Assembly: GCA_010645155.1 (NCBI GenBank)
Contig: JAAGOF010000209.1
Coordinates: 1,021,817-1,085,816, forward strand
From: Tigriopus japonicus
Lineage: Eukaryota > Arthropoda > Copepoda > Harpacticoida > Harpacticidae
DNA: 64,000 nt
Direction: 5' to 3'
Positions 61,001 to 64,000 of the stretch are shown here, piece by piece (positions within the stretch are counted from its first letter, which is position 1; each line of letters begins with the position of its first letter). Position numbers and translations under genes: made by a program. The notes under the pieces were generated by a model. The model saw only the letters and a program-made list of their open reading frames with translations. It was not told where the DNA came from and did no database searches.

Positions 61001-62252
61001 GTTTCATGAGAGCGACAAGAAGATTACTTACCATCATGGTGAATGTGCTAGTATCCGTGTCAACGTGTTTATGGATGGTGTTACTTATCACTCGGGCACT
61101 TGGAAGAAGGCGATTGTTCCGCCGAACTCTTGTTGGTAACCGAAAAGTTCCTCGAAGACCCACGGCATCAGAATACACAGGAGGTAAAAACCTCAAGGAA
61201 GGAGAAAATGAAGCCCCCCATTCAGGTTTCCGAAGGTTGTTGCAAGAACCGTCGGCAGAGCGATACATCAAATCGAGTCCCCGGCAAAAATCTTGACGGG
61301 GTTGAGGACCATCGCCAAACGGACATCTTCGGAAAAGATCTGTGGAACGGAGCTCAACTCGCTCTAAACCATACACAACTTGTTGGCGAGTCAATCGAAA
61401 TCTAAAAAGAAATTAGTTGAGTCGATATTACACCGAAAAAAAATGAAATAGGCCAATCTACTAGCGCATTTAGCTTTGCATTAAATAAACTCTGTAGGTT
61501 TGGAAGAAACTTGCTTGCTTTGGGAAAAGCTAACATTGAAGATAGGAAAACGGCAAACCCCAAATGAATGCATTTTTTCTGTCTGAACTTTGAAAAGGCG
61601 AATAGCAACTAACAAATGAATTTTATGCTACCTACCTTCTCAAAAAATCAGATGTCACTTTGCCCTATTTCCCTTTTCTGTTATGCAATCTAACTGTTGG
61701 AACTTTTTCTGGCTTAGAATGCATTTTACTTTGGTAACAAATGACCCTGAACTAAGGCAAGTAGTAAATCAACCAAACCATCGAAACAGCCTATAACTCA
61801 TCAATCCTTTCTCGAGTTGAATGAAAAAAGGAATATTCGATTTCTCGACCAAAAATGGTTGAATCAAAACAAAAAAGTGGATAGTCTTACTGTCTGGCAA
61901 GAAGAGAACTGGCTTGAAGTGAGGCATATCCAATGGAGGAAAGCTCCCTGGCTTTTGGTTTCTGTTTGTTGAAGATTCCCACAAAATGTGCCGGATTCGA
62001 TTTCTTGAGAGTGACGCCTTGTTCGAAAAGTTGTCTTTCTCGCACGTTTTCAAGTCGATCACTTTGGTCAATTCCAAAGCTCACGATATCATTTAAAATC
62101 TGTTCAGCCTGTTTTGAGTCCACAGTATTTGTATTACTATCAGATGAGTTCGCACTCGCATAATGCCCCTGATAAATTTCCGATACACATGGTTGGATTG
62201 AGAGACAGAAACAGAGAAAAACTGCCAAATCTTGGCTCCGGATTGCTTTCAT
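58024..62252 (-). CDS. Secreted animal haem peroxidase (peroxinectin/chorion-peroxidase type)
   Basis: Six minus-strand exons (62252-61891, 61401-61032, 60926-60349, 59988-59580, 59167-58515, 58432-58024) join in phase to 926 residues. A signal peptide occupies about residues 1-24, followed by a propeptide-like region. The peroxidase domain opens with CPFGDG and YRSADGSCNNLRKPEWG. The distal histidine lies in GQFLDHDMT (about 254), the catalytic arginine in LWLREHNR (about 425), and the proximal haem-ligand histidine in FRFGHS (about 505). RGRDHGLAPYNEWRE and KGDRFWYEN are also typical. Such enzymes oxidise halides or phenols in arthropod immunity, cuticle or chorion cross-linking, or adhesion. 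The tail after about residue 790 is unusual: about 135 residues with a basic SKGRRGKKKGG stretch. No RGD or immunoglobulin domain is seen, so peroxinectin versus chorion peroxidase is left open. Confidence 0.93.
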
Positions 62253-64000
62253 TTTGAACGTTGAGCTTGAAACGAATGATAATGAACTTAAAGAGTGTTA
62301 TTCCGTCATGTCCTGAGGTGATACAATTTAACAAGATGTTTTGGCACCGATAATCTAGAGTGTTTCTTCGTCCAGGACGCTCGAGTCACTGCTTGAATGG
62401 AGAAAGAACCTGACAAAATTGCAACCATGCCCGAATCCCGATCTGTGTGGCCGACAAGAGCATCCTCATCCATTCACATGAGCGGTTCTTCAGTCGAGTG
62501 TATGTCGTATTGTGGTGGGTGCTTGAAGGAGTTTCTTTTGGCGTCAAGTCATCCAGGAGCGTCACATGATCCTGGCAACGACCAAAATGCGTCACCGAGA
62601 ACGAGACCAGAAGTTGCGACTACCGGCCATTAGTACATACCGTACCAAGAGTGCTTTATTTTTGACGTATGTAGGGTTGACACGAGCGATCCTTTTTGTT
62701 TTGTGCGAGGGGAAGGTAACTTATGTTCATTGTTGGGAAGTTTGTTCTCATGAAGAGGTGCTGCAAGTCCGATTGCAAATTGAGATTGGTTCTTGAGATG
62801 ACTTGGAGTAGCTCTTTTGTTTCTATTCCAAACATAATTAGCACGCTTGATTCTTTTTAAAGGAGGTTTTGGGGAACGTTATGCTTTGGTTTGTGAGATG
62901 ACGAATGTGGAGGCCGAAAAATGTGTTTTGAACGTTTCCTGTTTTTACTCCATATTTTAAGTAGGTTACAATTATTTCTAGAACAAAATTAAATATTCCT
63001 TGCATTCTTTTTCGTTTGTGACTTTTGAGATGTGTTTTTATGTAATACAAAGAAAGCATTGATTTAAAAATGTTGACATTCAGTCCAAGCTACATAAACT
63101 AGATTTAAGAATATTTTTGCCGCTGACCGAAATGTACATTGATTACTAAACGTCTCTTGATAAAAAAGTAACTTCTTATGTTCTTTATATCCAGCTTTGC
63201 TTAGATTTTAAGAATTGCATTGAAGACATTTAAAATATGCTTTACTCTTTTTCGCCATAAAATTAGAACCACTTTAACTTTAGCTCCACTTAAAACAAGC
63301 TTTTGGTCTTTTAAGAAGTTTTTGGGCTTGTTGGACCAGCAAAATTTCATTCTCGCACAATTGCCACGAAACCGAAAATTGCACCGAAATTTGTGTCCGA
63401 AATATCATTGAAATTTTTTCCCCACTTGTTTTCCCTACATATTTTTGCCTCATTCTGGAGGGTATGAGACAGATACCGATATTATGAGCAAGAAAGTTGA
63501 AAAATAGCATAGCAGAAAGATCTCGCCAACAAAGAACTTGAAACAGCACATTTATGTGGTCACCTGATACTGAAATGGTATTTTAATTTTTTTCAGCTGT
63601 TTCATCACAAGCTTTAGTGTTGCGCTTATAAATCATATTTTTTAAGCATTTTTATGAACCATTCTAGGTGTTTGTGCCAAATTTAATCCACGGACATGTT
63701 AAAAATTAAACTGCTTACCCTATTTTTCGTCAAGTTAACTTTGAAAGTTTAGAATTGTTTTTTTTTTATCTTTACACTTAAGTTCAGTTACCCTTTCCAA
63801 ATGTGTTTTTCAGATTGTTCGCCATCTTTCTTCAATATTTATGTGCTTCATTGTTATGATTTGTTTTTAGTGTAATAACTCAAAATAGCACGATTTTACA
63901 TGACGTTTCCAAGACTTGAGATGTATTTCTGCAACCTGAACAAGGGAGGAAAAGTGTTGCAAAAAAGGCGAAGAACCTGTTTATACGGCTTATATGAGTA
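62253..64000. other. Upstream region of the peroxidase gene and window end
   Basis: The peroxidase promoter should lie just above 62252. Overlapping short frames on both strands at 62386-62633 are not supported as genes. From 62640 to 64000 the sequence is AT-rich with nothing recognisable. Confidence 0.5.

Noticed and set aside
62386..62633. Overlapping short frames upstream of the peroxidase
   Set aside because: Frames on both strands of one GC-richer patch; more likely promoter sequence than genes.

Overview
This is a eukaryotic, AT-rich window with intron-split genes, canonical GT-AG splice sites, AATAAA-type poly(A) signals and many small inverted-repeat transposons. The gene set (Shox-type homeobox, Rab32-type GTPase, animal haem peroxidase, pyruvate dehydrogenase phosphatase, RAD54, ubiquitin-eS31 fusion) points to an invertebrate animal. 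Short introns and the repeat style suggest an arthropod, perhaps a copepod crustacean, but the exact lineage is inference.

Layout: 1-2.4 kb, repeats and one possible micro-exon. 2.4-6.7 kb, a plus-strand receptor-like protein with PAN/apple-like ectodomains and a cytoplasmic tyrosine-phosphatase fold that has lost its catalytic residues. 6.7-14.7 kb, a gene-free block of foldback and MITE elements, a minisatellite-bearing element and a 308-base assembly gap flanked by near-identical sequence. 14.7-20.8 kb, a seven-exon SLC35G-like transporter whose introns host the same transposon families. 22.6-23.1 kb, a four-helix membrane protein. 24.4-26.7 kb, a mitochondrial PDH phosphatase. 27.8-28.4 kb (minus), ubiquitin-eS31. 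29.7-34.2 kb, RAD54. 35.8-45.6 kb, a 2,904-residue acidic and proline-rich coding exon that splices into a Rab32-family GTPase. 46.0-55.7 kb, a Shox/OAR homeobox gene whose first 6.7-kb intron holds an antisense gene for a secreted cysteine-rich internally repeated protein (49.7-52.5 kb). 58.0-62.3 kb (minus), a secreted haem peroxidase. The last 1.7 kb shows no gene.

The genes are mostly unrelated housekeeping or developmental genes and do not form a pathway. The most distinctive items are the pseudophosphatase receptor, the giant Rab32 fusion with its six-residue proline repeat, and the unrecognised secreted protein nested in Shox. Two coding interruptions (in the nested gene and at one Rab exon junction) are each explained by a single missing base, so assembly error is likely. 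Exon coordinates come from reading frames and splice consensus by eye, without transcript data.
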